6,358 nt of DNA, taken from the NCBI GenBank assembly GCA_938045085.1, contig CALINZ010000115.1, positions 1-6,358 on the forward strand, written 5' to 3'. The translations under genes and the position numbers were made by a program. Below, in pieces: positions 1 through 4,870 of the stretch (positions are counted from its first letter, which is position 1; each line of letters starts with the position of its first letter). Below the pieces are notes generated by a model. The model was given only the letters and a program-made list of their open reading frames with translations, ran no database searches and was not told where the DNA came from. The stretch is from an uncultured Collinsella sp. (GTDB lineage Bacteria; Actinomycetota; Coriobacteriia; Coriobacteriales; Coriobacteriaceae).

Positions 1-60
1 CTGTTGCCACATTTGGGGCGGTTCCGACGTCCGGCATCCTCGCGTTCGTCGGCTACAGGC

Positions 61-94
61 ATAAGAAAGGGAGGGTCGGTTTACCGGCCCTCCC
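61..94 (-). terminator. Rho-independent terminator of the lipoprotein gene
   Basis: The arms 69-79 and 84-94 pair over 11 positions (ten Watson-Crick pairs and one G-U wobble) around a four-base loop. Read on the minus strand, the stem is followed by a T-rich tail, TTTCTTAT (68 down to 61). Read on the plus strand, no T tract follows, so the signal works for minus-strand transcription. It lies about 70 bases past the stop codon of the lipoprotein gene. Confidence 0.8.
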
Positions 95-166
95 TGGGTA
101 CGAAGCGCTGGGGTACCGTCGCTTGTTTGCACTGCGACCGTGTTTTCCGTTGCGCTCGCCAGTCGC

Positions 167-760
167 TTAGCGCTTGATCTCGATATCGTCGAGCTTGACG
201 TCCATGGCCTCGGTCTTGGCCTCGGCGATGTCGTCGGCAAACTCCAGAGACTTCATCATGGTCTCGACGGCGTCCTTGTGTTCCTCGACGTTGTCGATGC
301 GCACGTACACGCTGCCGCCGTCAACGTCGGTGAAGTACTCGGTCGTCACGCCGCCCGAGTGCGTAAAGTAGGCGCTGCGCCAGGTCTTGCCGTTGTACTT
401 AACGGGATCGCTCTCGGTCCATCCGGAGTTGGCCTTCCACTTTGCCTCGTAGTCGAACAGTTCATCGGCGTTCTTGTCAGGATCGAAGACGGGGATGAAG
501 CGGTCGCTGGCATGCTCGCTCTCGGTGAACTTAAACTGGGCCCTGTCGGCGGTATCGCCTGCGACGTCCGTGATTTCGACGCCCTCGGGCACCTCGACTT
601 TAAACCAAATGAAGTCAGTCCTCATATCCACGGCTGGCTTTTCCGCTCCACCGCCACCACTGCTGCCGGTAGCGCCGTCGCTGCCACCGCAACCCACCAA
701 GGCAACTGCGGCAAAGAGGCTTATGCAGAGGGTGAGAATCGCAAAGGCCTTCTTTTTCAT
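167..760 (-). CDS. Putative secreted lipoprotein of unknown function
   Basis: A 197-residue protein. It opens with a lipoprotein signal peptide: positive residues K2-K4, a hydrophobic stretch at about 5-22, and a lipobox L-V-G-C with Cys24 as the predicted lipidation site. A Gly/Ser-rich flexible linker (about 25-39) follows. The mature domain (about 43-197) is acidic and soluble, with alternating short hydrophobic and aromatic segments (for example FIWFKVEVPEG, YFTDVDGG, YVRID) that suggest a mainly beta fold, and a charged C-terminus. The protein should be anchored on the outer face of the cytoplasmic membrane. I recognise no named family; the pattern loosely recalls small PsbP/Mog1-like lipoproteins, but that is only a guess. 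The start is supported by AGGAGGA seven bases upstream. The gene is monocistronic, with a terminator behind it, and is divergent from the folate operon. Confidence 0.85.
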   Translation of the reverse strand: MKKKAFAILTLCISLFAAVALVGCGGSDGATGSSGGGGAEKPAVDMRTDFIWFKVEVPEGVEITDVAGDTADRAQFKFTESEHASDRFIPVFDPDKNADELFDYEAKWKANSGWTESDPVKYNGKTWRSAYFTHSGGVTTEYFTDVDGGSVYVRIDNVEEHKDAVETMMKSLEFADDIAEAKTEAMDVKLDDIEIKR

Positions 761-767
761 GGTCGTG

Positions 768-774
768 TCCTCCT
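768..774 (-). promoter_or_regulatory. Ribosome binding site of the lipoprotein gene
   Basis: On the minus strand AGGAGGA sits 7 bases before the ATG at 760-758. This near-perfect Shine-Dalgarno sequence fixes the start of the lipoprotein gene on this strand. Confidence 0.8.
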
Positions 775-832
775 CGATCTGTAACCGCCCACGGATTACC
801 TGCCTTTACTGTACGCGTGGACGGCTCGCTAG

Positions 833-851
833 GGTGGGCCATGTGTCCCAT
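833..851 (+). repeat. 19-base direct repeat, copy 1
   Basis: The sequence GGTGGGCCATGTGTCCCAT matches copy 2 at 1041-1059 in 18 of 19 positions, in the same orientation. The copies start 208 bases apart, both in non-coding DNA. The function is unknown; it could be a protein-binding site or part of a dispersed intergenic repeat. Confidence 0.6.
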
Positions 852-896
852 TCTGGGGGCTGGAATTGCGCCGACAAGTGGCAATATGTGCGGTCG

Positions 897-932
897 CAAA
901 AGAGGGGAGGGCCGATGCTGTCGGCCCTCCCC
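897..932 (-). terminator. Orphan minus-strand hairpin terminator
   Basis: The arms 904-915 and 921-932 form a perfect 12-base-pair GC-rich stem with a five-base loop. On the minus strand the stem is followed by TCTTTTG (903 down to 897), a short but usable T tract. On the plus strand no T tract follows. No minus-strand gene lies upstream of it in the window, since everything from 1221 onwards reads the other way. It therefore either ends a short non-coding transcript, blocks antisense transcription, or is a leftover from a lost gene. Its stem core resembles that of the terminator at 69-94. Confidence 0.65.
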
Positions 933-1003
933 GGGGTTGGGCGCCCGGTGTTTTAAAGGGACGCGTGTACGCGGGCATTGCCCCAACAGGTTCCTTGTTT
1001 ATA
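900..1003 (-). ncRNA. Possible small RNA ending at the orphan terminator
   Basis: Speculative. On the minus strand a TATAAA -10-like hexamer (1003-998) precedes a segment of about 90 bases ending at the 904-932 terminator. Within it are two short hairpins, GGGC-AAT-GCCC (983-973) and CGCG-TACA-CGCG (973-962), which share a base, and a possible longer-range GTTGGG/CCCAAC pairing. No good -35 is visible at 16-18 bases and no open frame with a ribosome binding site is present. The boundaries are approximate. Confidence 0.25.
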
Positions 1004-1040
1004 GATATGTCCCAGTTTGTGACGTCCGGAAGTCCCGAAA

Positions 1041-1059
1041 GGTGAGCCATGTGTCCCAT
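1041..1059 (+). repeat. 19-base direct repeat, copy 2
   Basis: The sequence GGTGAGCCATGTGTCCCAT differs from copy 1 (833-851) at one position. A related TGTCCCA core recurs at 1008-1014, suggesting a small cluster of similar words in this region. Confidence 0.6.
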
Positions 1060-1114
1060 GTTTGCGTTGGCATGGTCTATCGTGTGCCATAGAAATCCGC
1101 GATGGCCAGGTGCG

Positions 1115-1143
1115 CTGACGCTCGAGTACTTATGGGCTAGACT
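1115..1143 (+). promoter_or_regulatory. Candidate promoter of the fchA-folD operon
   Basis: A -35-like CTGACG (1115-1120, four of six consensus bases) is separated by 17 bases from a -10-like TAGACT (1138-1143, four of six). Transcription would start near 1150, giving a leader of about 70 bases. The spacing is ideal and the position is right, but the hexamers are only moderate matches. Confidence 0.45.
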
Positions 1144-1169
1144 TAGCACCATTATGTGATCGATGCGGT

Positions 1170-1193
1170 CGGTCGGTGGTTGCCACCCGACCG
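1170..1193 (+). other. Hairpin in the leader of the fchA-folD operon
   Basis: The arm CGGTCGGTGG (1170-1179) pairs with CCACCCGACCG (1183-1193) with a single bulged C. It lies between the predicted start of transcription and the ribosome binding site at 1207-1211. No T tract follows, so it is not a plain terminator. It does not resemble the tetrahydrofolate riboswitch as I know it. It may stabilise the mRNA or influence translation. Confidence 0.4.
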
Positions 1194-1220
1194 ATGTATA
1201 TGACTTGAAGGTGCGTGCGT

Positions 1221-1853
1221 ATGAGCCAAGAGATGATGGACAAGACCTGCCGCGGGTTTGCCGAGGCGCTTGCCGCGCGCGAGCCGGTTCCCGGCGGTGG
1301 CAGCGCGAGCGCCTTTGTGGGCGCGCTGGGCGCCTCGCTGTGCGGAATGGTTGCCCGCTACGGTGCGACCAATCCCGCGCTTGCTGATCGTGCGGATGAC
1401 CTGGCGCGCGCGTTTGCTCAGGCTGATGAGCTGTCCCAGGAGCTTGTCGAGTTGGTTGCCGAGGACGTTCGTGCCTACGGGCAGGTGTCCGCGGCGTACG
1501 GTATTCCGCGTGACGATCCGGCTCGAGCGACCGCGATTCAGGATGCGCTGCATGTGGCCGCTCTGCCGCCGTATCGCATTATGGATGCCTGCGGGCGTGC
1601 GCTGGCGCTGCTCGAGGACATGGCCGACAAGGGCTCGCGTCAGCTGCTGTCCGATGTGGCGTGCGGCGCCGTGTTCTGCCGTGCTGCTATGCAGGGTGCG
1701 AGTTTGACGCTCTTTGCGAACACCACGTCTATGAAGGATCGCGCTCGTGCTAAGGAGCTCGAGGCGGCGTGCGATGAGCTGCTGGATACGTGGCTGCCGC
1801 GCGCCGATGCGCTGGCGCGCCGTGCCGCCGATGCCGCCAGGAAGAGGGGATAG
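1221..1853 (+). CDS. fchA: Cyclodeaminase/cyclohydrolase family protein (FtcD_C, FchA-type)
   Basis: A 210-residue cytoplasmic protein of the formiminotransferase-cyclodeaminase C-terminal family. Members convert 5-formimino-THF to 5,10-methenyl-THF and ammonia, or act as 5,10-methenyl-THF cyclohydrolase (FchA of acetogens). The signature PVPGGGSASA is at residues 22-31. Other family-like segments are EDVRAYGQV (81-89), the helix after P116-P117, LSDVACGAV (143-151) and LFANTTSMKD (164-173). The length is right for a stand-alone cyclodeaminase domain; the formiminotransferase domain is absent. I chose ATG 1221 because GAAGG at 1207-1211 is nine bases upstream; the in-frame GTG at 1215 would be only three bases away. 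folD starts two bases after the stop, so the two are translationally coupled. Whether the substrate is formimino- or methenyl-THF cannot be read from the sequence; pairing with a FolD that lacks the cyclohydrolase lysine favours methenyl-THF cyclohydrolase. Confidence 0.87.
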   Translation: MSQEMMDKTCRGFAEALAAREPVPGGGSASAFVGALGASLCGMVARYGATNPALADRADDLARAFAQADELSQELVELVAEDVRAYGQVSAAYGIPRDDPARATAIQDALHVAALPPYRIMDACGRALALLEDMADKGSRQLLSDVACGAVFCRAAMQGASLTLFANTTSMKDRARAKELEAACDELLDTWLPRADALARRAADAARKRG

Positions 1854-1855
1854 CC

Positions 1856-2710
1856 ATGGCCGAGCTGCTCAAAGGGGCCCCTGTTGCCCGCGCTTTGGCC
1901 GAGGAACTCGCCGCTCGTTGCGCTGCCCTGCGCGAACAGGGCATCGTGCCGACGCTGGCCATCGTTCGCGTGGGCGAGCGCGAGGATGATCTGTCCTACG
2001 AGCGTGGTGCCCTCAAGCGCTGCGAAAAGGTTGGCATTGAGGCTTGTCGCGTTTTGCTTCCTGCCGATGTTTCGCAGGACGAGCTGTTGACGGCCATCGA
2101 GGACATCAATACCAATTCGGCTGTTCACGGCTGCCTGATGTTTCGCCCGCTGCCCGCTGGGCTTGACGAGGATTCGGTTGCCGCGGCACTTGATCCCGCC
2201 AAGGATGTTGACTCCATGACGCCGGCCTCGCTGCTTACCACGCTTTCGGGGCGAGGCGAGGGCTTTGCTCCCTGCACGGCCGAGGCCGTGTTGACGTTGC
2301 TGGACCATTACGGCGTTGAGCTGGATGGGGCCAAGGTTGCTGTGGTCGGGCGCTCTCTGGTGATCGGGCGTCCTGTTGCCGCCATGCTTACGGCTCACAA
2401 TGCCACGGTGACGACGTGCCATACGCATACGCGCGACCTTGCTGCCGAGTGCCGTGCTGCCGACATTGTGGTTGCCGCCGTTGGACGCGCGCGTACGATT
2501 GGCGTGGATGCCGTTCGCGAGGACCAGACGATCATTGATGTGGGCATTAACTGGGATGAGGACGCTGGCAAGCTGGTCGGGGACGTCGATTTTGATGCTG
2601 TGGAGCCGGTTGTTGGTGCCATCACCCCCGTGCCGGGCGGCGTGGGCGCCGTGACAACGGCGATTCTCGCCAAACACGTGATCGAAGCGGCCGAGCGCGC
2701 ATTGAAATAG
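1856..2710 (+). CDS. folD: FolD-family methylenetetrahydrofolate dehydrogenase, probably without cyclohydrolase activity
   Basis: A 284-residue cytoplasmic enzyme, full length for FolD, interconverting 5,10-methylene-THF and 5,10-methenyl-THF with NAD(P). The catalytic/folate domain is about 1-140 and the Rossmann domain about 141-265. Visible motifs are Y48, DPAKDVD (113-119), PCT (139-141), the nucleotide-binding GRSLVIGRP (165-173), IDVGIN (227-232) and TPVPGGVG (257-264). Ungapped alignment to E. coli FolD as I recall it puts Ala52 where Lys54 is expected and Phe96 (in MFRPLP) where Gln98 is expected. Both are key cyclohydrolase or folate-site residues, so this copy is likely a mono-functional dehydrogenase. 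I recall similar YERGALKR and FRPLP motifs in clostridial FolD proteins, so this is probably a subfamily trait rather than decay. GAGGGGA (1844-1850), inside the end of fchA, is five bases before the ATG. Confidence 0.93.
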   Translation: MAELLKGAPVARALAEELAARCAALREQGIVPTLAIVRVGEREDDLSYERGALKRCEKVGIEACRVLLPADVSQDELLTAIEDINTNSAVHGCLMFRPLPAGLDEDSVAAALDPAKDVDSMTPASLLTTLSGRGEGFAPCTAEAVLTLLDHYGVELDGAKVAVVGRSLVIGRPVAAMLTAHNATVTTCHTHTRDLAAECRAADIVVAAVGRARTIGVDAVREDQTIIDVGINWDEDAGKLVGDVDFDAVEPVVGAITPVPGGVGAVTTAILAKHVIEAAERALK

Positions 2711-2744
2711 GCATTTTTGCACACAGGGGTCCCGAGGGGTCCTG

Positions 2745-2768
2745 AAGGGTTGCGGTTTCGCCCTTTTT
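2745..2768 (+). terminator. Probable weak terminator after folD
   Basis: AAGGG (2745-2749) can pair with CCCTT (2761-2765), and the 3' arm runs into five T residues (2764-2768). An alternative fold pairs GCG with CGC inside. The stem is short, so termination may be partial. It lies about 35 bases after the folD stop and before the next gene's likely promoter. Just upstream AGGGGTCC is repeated at 2725-2732 and 2735-2742. Confidence 0.5.
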
Positions 2769-2810
2769 GCGTCGAAGCGATACACTGTTGCCGTTTGATT
2801 TCTTCGCTCA

Positions 2811-2816
2811 AGGAGG
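2811..2816 (+). promoter_or_regulatory. Ribosome binding site that sets the dipeptidase start
   Basis: A perfect AGGAGG is six bases before ATG 2823. The upstream in-frame ATG at 2817 touches the Shine-Dalgarno sequence and cannot be used efficiently. The site therefore decides for the start Met-Pro-Cys. A TACACT at 2781-2786 could be the promoter -10, but I find no convincing -35. Confidence 0.8.
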
Positions 2817-2822
2817 ATGCGC

Positions 2823-4346
2823 ATGCCGTGCACAACGATTCTGGTCGGTAAAAACGCAAGCTACGACGGGTCGACCCTGGTCGCCCGCAACGAGGACTCG
2901 TCCAACGGGGTGTTTGAGCCCAAGCACATGTGCGTAGTGCATCCCGACGAGCAGCCGCGCGTCTACACGAGCGTCCTGAGTCACCTGACCGTTGAACTGC
3001 CCGATAACCCCATGCGCTACACGAGCGTCCCCGATGTTGTCCCGGGCCACGGCATCTGGGCCGAGGCCGGTTTCAACGAGCTCAATGTGGGCATGTCCGC
3101 AACCGAGACGCTCACCACCAACGAGCGCGTTCGCGGCGCCGATCCGCTCGCGGACTACGCGCCCGCCAAGGGCAACGAGGGTGAGGACGGCTATGTGCCG
3201 GCGCAGCCTGGTGGCCTGGGCGAGGAGGACATGGTGACCCTGGTCCTGCCCTACGCCAAGTCCGCCCGCGACGGCGTTCGTATCCTGGGCGACCTGCTCG
3301 AGCGCTACGGCACCTACGAGAACAACGGCATCGCCTTTAGCGACGTGGACGAGATCTGGTGGCTCGAGACCATCGGCGGCCACCACTGGATCGCCAAGCG
3401 CGTGCCCGACGACGCCTATGTGACCATGCCCAACCAACTGGGCATCGACAGCTTTGACCTGGACGATGCCGAGGGCGCCCAGGCCGACCACATGTGCTCG
3501 GCCGACCTGCGCGCCTGGATGGCCGAGTGGCATCTGGACCTGACGCTGGGCGTTGAGGGCGACGGCCCGGCTGCGGTCTTTAACCCGCGCGAGGCATTTG
3601 GCTCGCATAGCGACAGCGACCACGTCTACAACACGCCGCGCGCCTGGTACATGCAGCGCTGCCTCAACCCCAGCGACGTGTGGGATGGCCCCGACGCCGA
3701 CTACACGCCCGAGAGCGACGATATCCCCTGGAGCCGCGTGCCCGAGCGCAAGGTGACCATCGAGGACATCAAGTACGTACTCTCGAGCCACTACCAGGGC
3801 ACGGAGTACGACTGCTACGGCAGTAAGGGCACGCCCGCCACGCGCGGCGCCTATCGCCCCATCGGCATCAACCGCAACAGCCAGCTCGCCGTGTTGCAGC
3901 TGCGCCCCTATGCGCAGCCGGCGTATCGCGCCGTGCAGTGGATGGCCTTTGGCTCCAACTCGTTTAACGCGCTGGTCCCGCTGTACGCCAACGTCGAGAC
4001 CATGCCCGAGTACTATGCCGACACGCAGGCTCGCGTGACGTCCGAAAACTTCTACTGGGCCAACCGCCTGATCGGCGCCCTGGCCGACGTCCGCTTCCAT
4101 GAGTGCGGTCGCGCGGTCGAGGATTATCAGGAGAAGGTCGGTGGCATGGGCCACAAGCAGATCCATGACGTCGATGCTGCCGTAGCCGCGCTACCCGAGG
4201 CCGAGGTGCCTGCCGAGCTTGCACGCGCCAACGAGGCCTTTGCCGAGCTTGTGCGCGTGGAGACCGATGCCCTGCTGGGCAAGGTGCTCTACACCACGAG
4301 CTGCGCCATGAAGAACTCTTTCGCGATGAACGACAACGTGAGGTAG
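2823..4346 (+). CDS. C69 family dipeptidase (N-terminal nucleophile hydrolase)
   Basis: A 507-residue peptidase of family C69 (PepDA-like), which hydrolyses dipeptides, typically with broad specificity. In this family the nucleophile is a cysteine exposed at the mature N-terminus. The N-terminal signature is clear: Met-Pro-Cys3, then TTILVGKNASYDGST (4-18) and ARNED (21-25). A second family-like block is GFNELNVGMSATET (83-96). There is no hydrophobic signal peptide, so the enzyme is predicted to be cytoplasmic, with only Met1-Pro2 to remove before Cys3. The length is close to the family norm of about 470-500. Codons end in C or G much more consistently than in the folD pair, suggesting high expression. 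It appears to be its own transcription unit, separated by 112 bases from folD and 99 from the next gene. I see no clear terminator behind it. A role in using peptides as nutrients is inferred from the family. Confidence 0.93.
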   Translation: MPCTTILVGKNASYDGSTLVARNEDSSNGVFEPKHMCVVHPDEQPRVYTSVLSHLTVELPDNPMRYTSVPDVVPGHGIWAEAGFNELNVGMSATETLTTNERVRGADPLADYAPAKGNEGEDGYVPAQPGGLGEEDMVTLVLPYAKSARDGVRILGDLLERYGTYENNGIAFSDVDEIWWLETIGGHHWIAKRVPDDAYVTMPNQLGIDSFDLDDAEGAQADHMCSADLRAWMAEWHLDLTLGVEGDGPAAVFNPREAFGSHSDSDHVYNTPRAWYMQRCLNPSDVWDGPDADYTPESDDIPWSRVPERKVTIEDIKYVLSSHYQGTEYDCYGSKGTPATRGAYRPIGINRNSQLAVLQLRPYAQPAYRAVQWMAFGSNSFNALVPLYANVETMPEYYADTQARVTSENFYWANRLIGALADVRFHECGRAVEDYQEKVGGMGHKQIHDVDAAVAALPEAEVPAELARANEAFAELVRVETDALLGKVLYTTSCAMKNSFAMNDNVR

Positions 4347-4380
4347 GGATTTCCCGTCGATCGAATAGTGCTAAAACGCT

Positions 4381-4410
4381 TTGTCGCTTTCACTCAATCT
4401 TGGGTACAAG
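4381..4410 (+). promoter_or_regulatory. Candidate promoter of the phasin-like/aarF unit
   Basis: TTGTCG (4381-4386, four of six -35 bases) is followed after 18 bases by TACAAG (4405-4410, four of six -10 bases). Transcription would start near 4417, about 30 bases before the ATG. This supports independent transcription from the dipeptidase gene. Confidence 0.45.
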
Positions 4411-4435
4411 AACGCCAATGCAGTTGTTTGTGATT

Positions 4436-4440
4436 GGAGA
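4436..4440 (+). promoter_or_regulatory. Ribosome binding site of the phasin-like gene
   Basis: GGAGA is five bases before ATG 4446. It favours 4446 over the in-frame TTG at 4434, which overlaps the site, and over ATG 4452, which is 11 bases away. Confidence 0.65.
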
Positions 4441-4445
4441 CAACC

Positions 4446-4862
4446 ATGGTTATGAAACTCGATCAGCTTGTTAACGGCGCCATTAACGTGGGCTTTGGCG
4501 CTGCCGCCGTTGCTGTTGAAGGCGGCAAGAAGGTCCTCGACGACCTTAATACCAAAGGCGAGCAGGTCCGCAAGGACACCGCCACCCCCGATATCGCCCG
4601 CAGTGTGTCCGACATGTTCGAGCAGGCCGGCGGTACCATCTCCGACCTGACCGAGCGTCTGGGCATGCAGGGCGAGACCGCGGCCCAACGCGTGCTCGAC
4701 GAGCTCATTCTGGCTCGCGTCCGCGTTATGACTGCGCCCGAGCGTACGGCCTTCCTGGCCCATGTGCGCGACATCGTCGATTCGGTCGAGGACAACGTGA
4801 CCTCGGTGCCCGTCGAGTCCGTTGAGCCCGACGATGCGAAGGATACCGAAGAGGCCGAGTAG
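4446..4862 (+). CDS. Phasin-like small helical protein
   Basis: A 138-residue protein with no signal peptide. Residues 8-24 are rich in Ala, Gly and Val and probably form an amphipathic or hydrophobic helix. EGGKKVLDDLNTKGEQVRKD (25-44) resembles the phasin pattern of a helix ending in a charged Lys/Gly-Glu segment. A second helical region (about 50-118) includes ISDLTERLGMQGETAAQRVL and ends in an acidic tail (119-138). Phasins coat lipid or polyhydroxyalkanoate granules, and related small coiled-coil proteins act as accessory factors at membranes. Nothing in the window points to polyhydroxyalkanoate synthesis, so the granule role is not supported here. The gene lies eight bases before the aarF-type kinase gene, which suggests a shared function, perhaps as a lipid- or membrane-bound partner. 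The family call rests on pattern resemblance only. Confidence 0.7.
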   Translation: MVMKLDQLVNGAINVGFGAAAVAVEGGKKVLDDLNTKGEQVRKDTATPDIARSVSDMFEQAGGTISDLTERLGMQGETAAQRVLDELILARVRVMTAPERTAFLAHVRDIVDSVEDNVTSVPVESVEPDDAKDTEEAE

Positions 4863-4870
4863 CAGCGCAG

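Larger units (their letters stand above)
761..1220. other. Gene-free divergent intergenic region
   Basis: This stretch of about 460 bases separates the lipoprotein gene from the folate operon. The open frames within it run straight through the strong hairpin at 904-932, have low-complexity Arg/Pro/Gly-rich composition and lack ribosome binding sites, so I call no gene. It holds the lipoprotein ribosome binding site, a possible minus-strand -10 (TACAGT, 813-808) with no recognisable -35, two copies of a 19-base repeat, a minus-oriented terminator without an evident gene, and the promoter and leader hairpin of the downstream operon. Confidence 0.6.

Noticed and set aside
1..60. A possible end of an upstream gene in one of the plus-strand frames
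   Set aside because: Short open stretches exist, but none carries a recognisable protein signature, and 60 bases are too few to judge.
140..784. A 214-residue plus-strand open frame opposite the lipoprotein gene
   Set aside because: The minus strand has a lipobox signal peptide, a ribosome binding site and a terminator. The plus frame has none of these.
829..1152. A 107-residue minus-strand frame in the gene-free region
   Set aside because: It reads straight through the strong terminator stem at 904-932, lacks a ribosome binding site and has a random-looking composition.
1144..1220. A tetrahydrofolate riboswitch ahead of the folate genes
   Set aside because: The leader is too short and contains none of the conserved riboswitch segments I know; only a simple hairpin is visible.
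1640..2833. A 397-residue open frame on the minus strand across the end of fchA and all of folD
   Set aside because: It is a shadow of two well-supported genes, with Arg/Ala/His-rich low-complexity composition and no family motif.
2808..4166. A 452-residue open frame on the minus strand across the dipeptidase gene
   Set aside because: It is antisense to a clearly recognisable C69 peptidase. Its Val/Gly/His/Arg-rich composition is typical of the frame opposite C-ending codons, and it has no recognisable motif.
4346..4355. GGGA-TT-TCCC as a terminator after the dipeptidase gene
   Set aside because: Only four base pairs with a two-base loop, and no T tract follows.
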